A stretch of DNA of 64,000 nucleotides from the NCBI GenBank assembly GCA_033065855.1, contig JAVXUO010000684.1, forward strand, positions 248,001 to 312,000, read 5' to 3'. The notes under the pieces are model-generated. The model did no database searches. It saw only the letters and a program-made list of their open reading frames with translations, and was not told the DNA's origin. The DNA is from Escallonia rubra. Taxonomy: Eukaryota; Streptophyta; Magnoliopsida; Escalloniales; Escalloniaceae. Positions within the stretch are counted from its first letter, which is position 1; each line of letters begins with the position of its first letter. Of this stretch, positions 1-11,025 are shown in pieces. The translations under genes and the position numbers were made by a program.

Positions 1-1430
1 CAATTTTACACCCCTAGCACACTACAATTCACTCTATTAACACACTAAATCTACACATACACACAACTCACCCACTTGCCCCCACTATTTTCTCATCCAC
101 CTGCACCCACCATTTTCTCTTTGTTTTGTACACACACAGGTTCACGTAAACTCATTTAACAGCAGTCCTTTCTTCATCTCTCAAGCACCACAACACACAC
201 TTGCTCACTTCCCCCTCTTGCACATGGTTACACCCACATGCATCAACCTGTACACCGTCATGCACCATCGGACCATGGCTGGTCCGTTTCAGCCCTCAAC
301 CAAATAAATATGGCAGCCACCATGGCTGCCTTTAACCCCCTCATGATTACCCACACATCAGGTACACGCACATATGCTCACACACAGGTTATGTTTGCAA
401 CCCTTCCTCTCATGGCTGAAATTTGCAACCCCTCACTCACGCAAAACCCAACCATAAAACACATTACACCCACTGCCTAATCGTAGCGGGTTTTCTTCAT
501 GTCCAGCACACACAGTTCTATACCAAAGCACACTATTATATGACTCACTAAAACACCAAACAATAAGATGGAAGGAGGCCAAACTAACCGGAGTGATCCC
601 TTCTTGTTGCCGAAAATTCGATTGGAATTCACTCCCTCGAACCCACGTTCTGGCTTCCTCACCTTCTCCCTGCACCCATTTCCATTTCACAAACCCATAA
701 GACACTACACCCATGGCAACCTGCTTTTACTCTCTCACAATACTTACAAACACACACCAGAGCACCCAACTTTCCACACCCGCATACACCTTACTTAACA
801 CACAAACGCACATCGCACCACAACACACAGACCCCTTCACGCAAACTGCCTTAACGGCAGTTCTCTCTCCCTCTTCCAAACACCCACACATTCACACTGT
901 ATACACAACACACACACCCAGAGAATATATATCCCCTCACTAGCAAACATATAACACACTCACACACCCATTTTCTTTGCCCAAAACTTAACGCACTTCA
1001 TGGCAGCCGTGCAACATCCTTTGCCCCTCATTCCACATACACATACACATCCACGTCACACAGCAGCCCTTCACTCACCCAAAATGCTCAGTTTCACGCA
1101 CTAACTCACTCACATACTTCGGCAGCCATAAAACCCACAAGTAACCTCACGCTATTACACAAAATACCCACTAAAACACACACTGATACAACAGATTCCC
1201 GCCCCTTTTATTCCCTTAAAACAATGAACAAGATTGATAAAAAGTTTAAGACTTACCGAAAAAGTCTCGCCAGAAAAACCCTTCTTCATCTCCTTACTTT
1301 GTTCTCTGTCTCGATGTCTCTCTCTCTCTCTGTATCGTGAAACAGATGGAGAATGGAAGTGACGGCTGCCCCCAAAGTATAAGCAGGTATATATATTAAC
1401 CCTAAAAGAAAAATTACCAAAAGCCCCCTT
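1..1430. repeat. C/A-rich, G-poor low-complexity block
   Basis: The + strand is dominated by C, A and T, with runs of CACACA and scattered CCC and very few G. Words such as GGCAGCC and CACACCCATTTTC recur. Short open frames here read as His/Thr/Pro-rich low-complexity peptides and are not credible proteins. A very similar block sits at about 18850-19397, where it interrupts a sequence that is continuous elsewhere, so this block may be LTR-type DNA of a mobile family. That origin is inference; the composition is seen directly. The window begins inside it, so the left end is unknown. Confidence 0.5.
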
Positions 1431-1671
1431 CAAGTTTCATTAGTTATTCAAAGTTTACCCAAAACATCTTTTTATTTCAAAAGGGTCCAACGTAATTTGT
1501 TACGGTAATTTAATGTGCTAAGAAGTTTTTTTTTTTTTTTTTAATGGGTTGTTATATAACGTCGCTTCATTAACTGCCGCTGAAAGGGGCTGCATAAAAA
1601 TATACGCTAACTATAAAAATATTCGCATCTAACATTTCTAATTAAATCCGATAAAGTGTCAGGGTGTTACA

Positions 1672-2623
1672 AGAGCAATACGGTCTTGCCATATTTAGAG
1701 TTTAGGTATATGATTTTGTAGACACGTAACTAACAGAGCAATACAGCCTTGTGGTATTTAGAGCTTAGATATGTGATTCTATTGACTTTTGAGCCTAAGA
1801 TAACCTGTGATTGAGATACTTTGAGAGCATGTATTAGGTTTTGACAATTTTTGGTAAGTGATGTGATTGTGAGTGATCATAAGTGATGTGATAACTTAGA
1901 GCCTTAAACTTTAGCAGGGATGTGACACATGCTTGTAGTAGAATCATTTTTTGTACCATTTTAAGGTAACACATTTCTCTCTGATGAATTTGGTAATAGT
2001 GCGAATTCATTTGATCTGAGACATCAGAGTACCCAATGAAAGCGTAGTGGTTACAATTTTTTCATTTGTGTGATGTGTAAGTGCTTATAGGAATTGGTTA
2101 TTGCTAAAAGCTTTTGTAGAGTGCAAGTTATACATGACCATCGCTTAATATTTAGTACACCATGGGCTTGGACTTAAGCTTTCTATAATAAAGTAGATTG
2201 TACAAGGAGTAAGTCTAGTATATTACTAGTATCATGCAGTGGAAGAAGCATGATGGATTAGAGATTAATTTTTCCTTTTCTATATGCATTGAATTTGAAG
2301 TGGTGTAAATTTAGTTAAGTGCGTTTTGTACTAGCTAAGTTATTGTTTGATTATTGAGGGGACATGAAGTTGGGTGCAAAGGTCATATATAACTAAATTG
2401 TTACTATGTTGGTAGTTATCCGAATTACACAGCTGAAGTGTAATGCCTAGACATTATAAGTAATATGAAAGTTGAGATTTAATTCTTTTAACAGGGAAAC
2501 TTGCGGTGTAAGGTATTGATGTTTAAAGTATAGGTCGATGGATGTTGTCATCGGACATAACTAGGAGCAAAAATTCAAGAAAGGTTAAATTTTGAGGACG
2601 AAATTTTTATAAGGTGGGGAGAA
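1672..2623 (+). mobile_element. Internal remnant of a Ty3/gypsy element lacking gag-pol
   Basis: An LTR-like 3' end (gggtgttaca, ending at 1671) is followed by this 952-bp stretch. It ends in the usual plant Ty3/gypsy tail: 'gaggacgaaattttta', then the purine tract aaggtggggagaa (2611-2623), then an LTR start TGTAACAC at 2624. No gag or pol frame lies between, so the coding region has been deleted. The primer binding site after 1671 has lost its TGGTATC half; only AGAGCA remains. The first part contains a 63-bp tandem duplication (1672-1734 repeated from 1735). The assignment rests on terminal motifs only, so the lineage (Tekay-like) is tentative. Confidence 0.6.
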
Positions 2624-2799
2624 TGTAACACACCATACTTTTCTAAACTTTCTAAAATTATTATCTGTGGTCCGAAAAATAAAAAGGTGATAAGTTTAAG
2701 CGATACTCGAGACTTAGTAGGGTTCTGGAAGGTTAAAATATGAAAACTTTAGGGGCTAAAATGTAAATTAATCTTTTAGATGAAAAGTAACAAAATTAG

Positions 2800-2893
2800 T
2801 ATACACACACACACACACACATACATATATAGACATATATGCATATATACATATGTGTGTGTGTGTGTGTGTCTATATATATATATATATATA
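2800..2893. repeat. Compound AC / AT / GT microsatellite with dyad symmetry
   Basis: About eleven AC units are followed by AT-rich sequence, then about ten GT units, then (TA)n. The AC and GT arms are complementary, so the array could fold into a long hairpin. It lies inside the putative Ty3/gypsy LTR. Short open frames over it are repeat artefacts. Confidence 0.9.
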
Positions 2894-3180
2894 AGGCTAG
2901 CCTCACGCAGCTTGCGTGAGGGTAGCGGCAAAAACTACGTAGTTTCATTAAGAGTAACGAGGTTAGATATAGTCTTTTTTTCTCTCTACTCCCTTCCTTC
3001 TGTTTTCCTCTCATCTCTTCCTCCCTGTCTTCTCTGTCACAGGCCCTAGCTACCTACCGCCCAACCTTCCTGCGCCGGCCACCGTCACCCATCAACGCCC
3101 TAACCTTCCTGCCACAACAGTAACACACCGTCATCAACGCCCCAACCTTCCACCATAGACCACCACAAGCCACCGTAGAC

Positions 3181-3315
3181 CACCATCAAAGCCACCGCAA
3201 CCACCATCTCCAACGTAAAAACCCGTCGTCCACCACTGTAGACCACCAATCGCAACCACCATCAAAGCCACCGCAACCACCATCTCCAAAGTAGAAACCC
3301 GTCGTCCACCTTCCA
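3181..3315. repeat. 76-bp tandem duplication in C-rich LTR-like DNA
   Basis: A unit beginning caccatcaaagccaccgcaa at 3181 recurs at 3257 and runs to about 3310 with a few substitutions (for example 'caacgtaaaaac' against 'caaagtagaaac'). It is rich in CCACCG triplets and gives short low-complexity open frames on both strands that I do not regard as genes. Confidence 0.75.
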
Positions 3316-3694
3316 TCATCACTAGCGTCCATCGCCGAGCAGTTCCATCGTGAGCTACCCTTGCAAAGCACTGTGCAGACCTCTCACCACCTATACCATA
3401 AAAAATCACTTGTACCATTACAGGAACCCAACACTGTCGGCTCTTTATTTTTTCGCAACCAGACCAAGCACCACTACCTCACCCAATTCCCAGCTCCGGT
3501 TACCCTTATGAACAATTGCCCCAGGCCACCCACCATTACCACCATATCAAACCATCGCCACATGTTGAAATTAGCCACTGCCTGTGTTGTCTTCCCCCAC
3601 CAAATCTCAGTGTAGTTACATGATTCATAGTGGAAGGACGCCAATGGCTTCACATAGTTTTTAGTCGATTGAGAAAATTGATACGACCAAAGGT

Positions 3695-5800
3695 TTGATT
3701 GATTATGATATTCCCGATACTCATGTACGTGATGAACCTAGGGTAGATAATGTTTGTGATCTTTCGCAATATGATAAAAAGGTTAGAATGCCTAGGGAAA
3801 ACGAGGATTGTGAAATTTTTGACAATGTTGATAGTCAACAGATAGATGGAAAAATATTTGATACGCTGGAAGCGGCATATGAGTTCTACAATCAGTATGC
3901 TCTTTTAAATGGTTTTGGTACTCGCAAACACAATGCACATAAGATTAGGGCTATGGGTGCAATTTTTAGGAGGCAATTTGTATGCAATAAGGAGGGCTTC
4001 ATGAAGCTAGATGACAAGAGATCGAATGTGAATGAAAAAAGGCGTAGGGACTTGAGAGCAGGTTGTGAAGCAGTAATGCAAGTTACTTTGTCAAGAAGCT
4101 TGGAGCGTGTGTTGTCAACAAGTTTCATGATTTTCATAACCATGCTCTCACTACTACTCCATCAAATGGAATCGATCATCGTTCTCATAGTAAGGACAAT
4201 CGTACAAACGTATGTAAGTCGCTAGTATCTGACCATAACCATGAGGGCTTGAAAGCTTCTCAGATTACTAGGGTTGTGAATGTGATGAAGCCCTGCGAAG
4301 AAGCTGGCATAACTCCAAGACAATGTTCTAGCCTTATACGCATTGAAAGAAAAAATAATGTGAGGAAAGAATATTATGTGATTATTAAACATTTTCAGGA
4401 GAAAGCCACGTTGGATGACAGTTATTTTTTGCTATGGATTTAGCTATAGATGGCTCTCTCATAAGTGTTTTTTGGGCTGACGGAAGGTCAAGGGCATCAT
4501 GTGCACAGTTTGGTGATGTTATTGTATTTGGTGTGACTTACATGACTAACAAATTTAGGATGCCATTTGGTCCATTTGTTGGAATAAACCACCACCGACA
4601 GTCTGTATTGTTTGGAGCTGCATTGTTGTAGGATGAGACAGAGGCAACATTTATTTGGTTGTTTGATCATTTTGCGCACGGCACATTAAGAAGCATGTCA
4701 TGGAGCATCTATAGCCTTTGCTATCCCGTTATGATGACTTTCATGAAGCGCATAGCAACTGGACAAAAATTGAGACTGTTGAAGATTTTGAAGCCAGATG
4801 GGTGGATTTGAATGACAAGTATGACTTAAAATGGATTCAAAATATGTACAACATATGTGGACATTGGACAAAGCCTTTTCTCAAAGATAATTTTTTTGTT
4901 GGCATGAGTACGAGTGGACAAAGTGAAAGCAGACATTCATTTTTTGACGGGTATGTGAATTCTAATACTATGTTGAATGAGTTTGTTGTGAAATATGACA
5001 ATGCAGTTTATAATCGAAGGTATGCCGAGGAAGATGAAGACTTTAAGACAATGAATTCAAGAGCAGTCTTATCATCTGATCTTCCAATTGAAGCAAAAGC
5101 CGAAGAATACTATACTCGTAGCGTGTTTGAGATCTTCAAGAAAGAATGGAATGCTAGTGTTAGTTGTTCACACCTCACAAGGTACATGGTGGGTTTGATA
5201 ACTGTTGACAAGGAAAAATGGCAAACAGTTCACTATTATTCGTCAGAAAGTGTTAAGGCTACTTGTTCATGTATCTAAGTTTGAGAAGGCAGGAATATTA
5301 TGCAAGCATATGCTTTATATATTGAAGAAAAAGAAAATAAATGATCTTCCTAAATATTTCATTTTGCCTAGGTGGACAATTCATGCTCGGTATAAGGTGG
5401 GAGATGTTGGCGATGTTGGCAAACGAGATTGGTAGACATTCAACTGAAAAGGGAGTAAATCTTTTAACGTTGTGGTATGTTCGAGCAAAATTTTCAAAAG
5501 CAATAGATAATGGAAGAAATTTCCCTTCAGAAACATGTGAGATTGATGCATGGCTTAGTCAACTTGTTAGGTGACAAAATGGTTAGTCAAGTTGGTTCAA
5601 GTGTGTTTCTCAAATGGAAAGTATATATCAGATTTCTATACGTGACCTTGCTGCCCCTATTAAGACCAAGGGGCACCCAAAGGTTGCTACTACGTTAAAA
5701 TATTCTATTGAATTGGCGAAGGAAGAAAAGAAACAAAGAACTTGTGCATATTGTCATGAGAAAGGCCATTACCGAACTAGTTGTGCTAAGCGAAAGGTAT
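3695..5800 (+). pseudogene. FAR1/MULE-type transposase pseudogene
   Basis: Pieces in different frames read in the order of a FAR1-related or Mutator-like transposase. A FAR1 DNA-binding domain comes first (about 3850-4150, with GKIFDTLEAAYEFYNQYA and a basic RRRDLRAGC stretch). Then comes the start of a MULE transposase core (4430-4680, FGDVIVFGVTYMTNKFRMPF). A later transposase segment follows (4718-5250, IKKEWN-type region), then a SWIM zinc finger (about 5262-5320, CSC...CKH). A CCHC knuckle (CAYCHEKGHYRTSC, about 5743-5785) ends the series. Frameshifts occur near 4108 and near 5250, a TAG lies near 4630, and most of the DDE core between about 4680 and 4720 is missing. It cannot make an active protein. 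It could derive from a transposon or from a domesticated FRS gene; no terminal inverted repeats were found. Confidence 0.85.
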
Positions 5801-5883
5801 ATTTTGAAGTTAATCTCACATACTGCTTTTTTCTTTTCAATGTAATGTCATGTTGCGTGAATCATTTGAGAGATATATACTAA

Positions 5884-6938
5884 CTTATAAACGTGCATGA
5901 TTTTAAAGGGACAAAGGAGAGGGCAATTTTATTCAATAGTTGCAGATTTGCGTAAGATTTGGTATAACCTTGTTATTTTCTTACGTTGTTCTTCCACTCT
6001 TTCTGCTTCTTTGTTGATATAACTGATTACTCTTGTTTGTATGTAGAACAACTGCACGAATGGATTTTCGATTACATAATGAGTAGCCATTGTGGACGTG
6101 CAAAGGCAATTGTGTTGAGAAAGCAATCTTAGTTTTGGACTTTTCATTGTTTTTTTTTTTTTTTACTTTTTTGATTATGGATATTTGTTGCTCATTAATA
6201 GTTGATGAAGTGTGTTAAGGATTAACTCTACCCTTGATTGAGGTGTTCTTAGCGTACAGATCTACATGGTGTCCTGTTATTCAATATGGTGTCGGCATGT
6301 TAATGAAAAATATGCATATGTTATATTTTGGAGGTGTTTGACATTTTGGAGATGTGTTCAATACGGATTTGCATGATCTGTTTGTATCAATTATGTCTAT
6401 GTTATAAGATTCACATTTTGGCACATAATAAGAGCCTTCACCTCTTCTTCTTTTTTTTTTAAAATCTTTTTGGACTATTGTTGCATTTTATTTGTAAAAT
6501 CAGTAATCGTGCTAATTACATTATCAAGTAGAACTCATTGGTTCAAACAAAAAGCTCTTATATTGCAATGGCAAAACAAACCTTTATATATAATAGATCG
6601 GGCATAATTACAAATAAGTCTCACAAGATTATTTAGCTAAAAGAGTGATGGCTAACACACCCTAATTAATATTGGGAACTAGAGATACAATACACTGCAT
6701 AAACTTATTTTATTTGCTGTTACATCTTCACTTATTTCTTAATTGACGTGATGGATGACCTCATGAAGTTGTTGTTGATGCACGATCATTATCACCAATT
6801 ACCAAGGGCTCCTTCCCAATGCACGACCGCAACACCCTTTCACTCTTACATGCTCTTACGTACGAATTCATCAGCACTAGGCACAATTACGTGCTGCATG
6901 AAGGACAAGAATTCACTCAACAAAATCAAAGAAACACA
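5884..6938. other. AT-rich spacer, no gene recognised
   Basis: This is AT-rich sequence with T-runs (for example 6150-6164 and 6449-6461). No open frame with recognisable similarity, no terminal repeats and no RNA gene were seen. It may be 3' flank of the transposase pseudogene. Confidence 0.5.
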
Positions 6939-7249
6939 GGTCGGACCAAGGAAGAGGAATGGACCAGTAGGTTGTTGTGCCTTTCCTAAACTAGCCCTCG
7001 ACCTCAACACAGCCTCTGCAACAGTACTAACAGCTTGATCTTGTCCCACCACTCTTTGATGCAACCTCTCAGCAAGACCAATCAGCCTTTCTTTTTATTC
7101 TGGCCAAGCCTCGTGACCGGTATACAAGTCCAGCGACTCACTACTTCTGTAATTTGTTCGGGTCCAACAGCCTCACTGTGCATCGAATTCTCATATGTAC
7201 TCTCTTCAAGCTTTGCCAAGGCGGCCTCCACCTTCTGAATTGACCCACG
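6939..7249 (-). pseudogene. HSP101: HSP101 / ClpB chaperone gene fragment
   Basis: Read on the minus strand from 7249, the sequence gives VEAALAKLEES, then VGPEQITEVVSRWT and IPVTRLGQN. After a one-base frameshift near 7080 it gives RLIGLAERLHQRVVGQDQAV, AVLRSRASLG and QQPTGPFLFLGPT. This is the linker leading into the second ATPase domain of cytosolic HSP101 (ClpB1), a hexameric AAA+ disaggregase. The match stops exactly where the Walker A loop (GPTGVGKT) should be completed: after GPT the sequence becomes unrelated. Only about 100 of more than 900 residues are present and no start is visible, so it is a captured or relic fragment. A MULE-type terminus lies about 100 bp to the right but faces away from it. 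Confidence 0.85.
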
Positions 7250-7349
7250 ACTATAGATCCCCCACTACCAACCAATCCCCCCACGCAGATAACCACCGAA
7301 CCCAATCAATCGCACCATTAACTTATCTTTTCCACCACCACAAATCGAT

Positions 7350-7530
7350 GGATTAATTTTACGCTACACCCCATACTTAGGGGTCAGTTGCACCCAGCAC
7401 CCCGTAGATCTAATTTTGGCACCCAGTACCAAAATCTTTAAAATCTTGGTATTCAGCACCAAATGACGGTCAAACTGGCCTTTGACCATACGTATGTGAG
7501 TTTTTAAGGGGCAAAATGGTCTTTTTACCT
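7350..7530 (+). mobile_element. Single terminal repeat of the GGGTTAATTTTACGC MULE-like family
   Basis: This segment is clearly homologous to the long terminal inverted repeats of the element at 62143-63244. It starts GGATTAATTTTACGCTACAC and contains the same blocks in order: 'cttaggggtcagttgcaccc', 'caccaaatgacggtcaaa' and 'aggggcaaaatgg'. Its orientation implies the element extends to the right. I found no matching inverted end downstream, so the copy is truncated or its partner is too diverged. The C-rich DNA from 7565 to 8110 may be its interior. Confidence 0.7.
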
Positions 7531-7564
7531 GTTATATCGACCTTTCGTCCACGTCAGCTCCAAA

Positions 7565-8110
7565 TGGCACCAATAATTAAAATCAGACCCTCCACGTCAT
7601 TTTCTCACCCTTTTTCTCTCCCAAACAATTCATGTTCCCAACCAATATCGAAACGCGGGGCCACCTCCTCTGACCGAAACCACTGCCTGACGAGCCATCG
7701 CCTCTGACCGAAGCCATTGCCCGGTGTGCCACCATCCCCGCCACCACTCTCCCCAACATCACGACCCATCACAGTCGGCCACCCACGAATAGCCATAACT
7801 ACCCACAACCACCAATCTCGAAACCCATGGCACCCCCTCCAATTGAATCGCGGCCACCAACGCTTATCATTGATGACTACTGTCTCTACCACAAATCCCT
7901 CACCCACAACCACCAATCCCTCCCTCACCCACCGTCACCGCCTCAAACCGAATGATGACCACCAATAACGGGCGTTTGACCAACGGTGACCATTCAATGA
8001 GCCACTATCGCCTCCAATTGAACGACCATCAGACACACCCCCTGCCTACCGCCGTAACCATAACATACCTAATCACCCCATCACACGATCTCCCCATCGA
8101 TTGATAGCTT
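7565..8110. other. C-rich low-complexity stretch, no convincing gene
   Basis: Dense CCACCA/CCACCG triplets give Pro/His/Thr-rich frames on + and Gly/Trp-rich frames on -. None matches a known family and none shows splice or start context. It may be the interior of the MULE-like element whose left end is at 7350. Confidence 0.5.
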
Positions 8111-8429
8111 CTGATTGAAAGTTTGGGTACTATTGTATTAGGATTTTTGATATAATTTGTTTGAGGAGATCAAGACTTGGAGTTGATCGATTTGTGCAAT
8201 TAAGGTAAGGGTTTTCTCACGCATTTACCCCATCTAAATTCTGATTATCGATCCGTTCGTCAATTAGTTTGTTGTTTAAAGAGATCTATTGATTCTTTAG
8301 AACCCTAATTACATTCTTGATCGTTACGCTAGATAGTTCTTTATACATCCGATTATTGACTTTGATTCGTGATCTTTTTTTTGTAAATCCTTGTAACAAC
8401 TTTAAGAGTCCATAACTTTTTCGTCTCTT

Positions 8430-9060
8430 GTTCAATTTCAGTGTTCTTACACTTTTTGAAAACCTCAGGTAGTGTACTAAAACTTTATAGTTTTGGGTTT
8501 TTTGAAATTCCAAGTGATCAATATTCGAAAATAAACCTAAACATTTTTATGCTTATTTTTTTTACCAATTCAAGTCAGCCAACTTCGATTAACTGCATCT
8601 TATTTGTTTCTCATTGGTTTTAAATGATATTGGACATTCTGAAATTCTTGAAGAGTCTTATTCAACTTTTTAGTTTACGATTTTATCAGAATCCGTTTGG
8701 TTCTTGGTCAAAATCGAGTTTGAAAGTTATTTGTCAGTGCAGACCTTTCTGTTTTTGACACTGTAAATCAGCCCACTTCGATTTGTTCTATCTCCTTGGT
8801 TTCTCATTAGTTTTTCATGATTCTAGACAATATGGAAACCTTAAAGAGTCCTCTTAAAATTATTATTTTTATGTTTTATCATAATATATCTATTTTCTGA
8901 TCCAAATTCAGTTTGAAAGTTATTCGTCGGTGCAAAAGTTGTTGTTTGACACTGCAAATCAGCTTACTCTGACTTACTCCATCTTATTCGTTTCTTATCC
9001 AAATTTGATGATCTTAGACATTAACGAGTCCTCTTCCTTTGAGTTATCTTAGAATTTTTT
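8430..9060. repeat. Degenerate tandem repeat, unit about 192 bp
   Basis: A block with the core TCAGCC(A/C)ACTTCGATT followed by 'tctcattggttt', 'gacattctgaaa', 'aagagtc(ct)', 'gtttgaaagttatt(t/c)gtc' and 'tttgacactg(t/c)aa' occurs three times. The cores lie near 8575, 8768 and 8959, so the spacing is 193 and 191 bp. A fourth, weaker piece may precede them from about 8400. The copies have diverged considerably, so this is an old array. No coding function is visible. Confidence 0.65.
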
Positions 9061-9575
9061 TGATTTCATTGTTGAAGTTAGCCCTTGAATAAAACTATTC
9101 TCCATAGAATCGTGTGAACGAGAATGACTTTGTCGGCTTCTAACTCTTGGTGTTTATTAAGTTGATTTGGTATATGTTTTTATATCTGGGGTGAGCCATG
9201 TCACAGTGTATGTGACTTATCTATTTCTGACTTACCCACATGGATTGGAACGTGGGCTAGCTCAGCGGGATGAGCTAGAAATCGCGATCTTACTTTCTGA
9301 ACCTTGTCTCACGTGTCAGTGATGGCACACGTGACACATTTCTGAATGGCTCCCGTGGTCTTCGTCTTTGTACTGATTGAACATTTAGATTTTGATATCT
9401 GATCTATTTGAAGATGTTTTCGAACTTATCTTAAGTATTATTGTCACTGGAGTCTTTTTGAAATATAAGATATCATTATCAGAACTTGTGGAAACGTTTC
9501 GAATCTAATTTTGTATTGTTTTAAGCACATCGAAACCTTTTGACCTACTGCAAATTCAGTTATATATGTTAATTC
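9061..9575. other. AT-rich spacer between tandem repeat and Sirevirus
   Basis: No gene is recognised. The stretch 9190-9340 holds short repeated motifs (acttatctatttctgac and cttactttctgaac; two CACGTG cores in 'cacgtgtcagtgatggcacacgtgac'), but no open frame or transposon terminus. Confidence 0.4.
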
Positions 9576-9580
9576 CTTAC

Positions 9581-11025
9581 TCAAACCAATAAAATAACCC
9601 TAAAGGGGGGTGAATAGGGTTTTAAGACTACTTTAAAAAATAACAAACAACAAACCTTAATCTCAATAACTCAAATAAGCAAACAACCAATCTAAACACA
9701 AATGTAAAACGATAATGTAAAGAGAGAAGGGTTTAGAGATACTTGACAAGGAGAATTAGATGGTTCGGCTTGATATACCCACAAGCCTACGTCCACCTCT
9801 TCAAGGAAGTCCCTTGCAAGAGCACTAGAATCCACTAGCAACAATCTTCTTCCGGGTCAAGATCAAAACCCTTACAACACTTGGTGATATCCCCACACCA
9901 AGCACAAGCCTTGAATCCACAAAGCTCACCCAAGACTTGACAAACCCAAGCCTTGATCACAATCCTTTTACAAAGATCAAATGTGTACAAAGAAATCCTC
10001 TTGAAAGGAAATGAGTACAAATGAAGCTCTAGTACAATAGATAGATGAGAGAATTGATGACTTGAAGGATGCTCACTCTCAATCAAAGAATTTCTCACAA
10101 AAATGCTCTCTTTAATGATGTAAAATCATGACGATGAAGAGAGATAAGTTTAATCTATGAGCCTTGATGTTTCTCTAATGAATGGAGGCTTAGAATGTGA
10201 TTTTCATGGTGTTTGATGAAGCCCCAAATCATTTATATAGAGAGCAAATGAAATATAGCCGTTAGAGGCAAAATATGGGCAAAACTGCCATTGAAGTCGA
10301 CTGTAATGAATGCAGTCGACTGTATTCACAAGAAAATAGCCGTTGGAGTTTTGTCCTCGAAAATAGCCGTTGGAACTGAATTTTGACCAATGCAGTCGAC
10401 TGCATTGGAATGCAGTGGACTGGATTAAATACAGTCGACTGTAATACCATACTGCCAATCAGCTGCCTCACGGAACCCCCCTTTCCTATTTTGGGCATAA
10501 CTCTCTCTAGAAAAATCGGATTGAGGTGCCGTTTTTTGCGTTGGAAAGAAAATGAAAAGTTTTATCAAGATATGAAAAGATTAGCACCAAAATATTTTTT
10601 GAGAAAATCTGAGTGAGCTCCAAAGTTCACTCATTTTCAAGAACCACACTTGTGTGAAAGGTTATGAACTCACATGCAATGCACAAGGTGTCCTAAGGTC
10701 TTTTTAGGTCATAGTCATCAATCCAAGCATCAAACCAAGACTAGTTACATAATAGGAAAGATCAATTATAATCGATAGTAACTTAGCCGATGTAATCTTT
10801 GTTGCTCTTCGACATTGGACTTGATGAAGCTTCTATAGCATGTCCATTATAACTTTAAGCTTCTTTGGCTTTAATCCATCTATCCAACTTCTCAAATGTG
10901 TCTTCATGAGTGTGCACGTATATACCTACTAAGAATACACTCAAAGCACACATTAGAACATAATCAATGTGTAGTTATCATCAAAACAAGATATAAGCCT
11001 AGGTTGTCCAACCATAGGTCTAACA
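9581..11025 (-). repeat. 3' LTR of the Sirevirus-type element
   Basis: This 1445-bp LTR begins on the minus strand with TGTTAGACC at 11025. It ends at 9581 with TTTGA where TTTCA is expected (one substitution in the terminal CA). On the minus strand it holds a run of CAGTCGACTG palindromes (10313-10322, 10393-10402, 10432-10441; imperfect at 10294-10303 and 10413-10422) upstream of a TATATAAAT box near 10234-10242. A purine tract (aaaaagggggagat on the minus strand, 11026-11039) abuts it. Confidence 0.93.

Larger units (their letters stand above)
2624..3640 (+). mobile_element. Probable 3' LTR of the Ty3/gypsy remnant, truncated
   Basis: The segment starts with TGTAACACACC directly after a polypurine tract. 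It continues with the 'ttaggggctaaaatgtaaatt' style and the C-rich CCACCG-type sequence common in long plant Ty3/gypsy LTRs. Its expected 3' end (gggtgttaca, as at 1671) is not found before the transposase-like pseudogene at 3695, so the right boundary given here is arbitrary. It includes a microsatellite (2800-2893) and a 76-bp tandem duplication (from 3181 and from 3257). Confidence 0.4.

Noticed and set aside
238..943. Several short frames in the C/A-rich block
   Set aside because: His/Thr/Pro low-complexity peptides dictated by CACA repeats; no domain, no start context.
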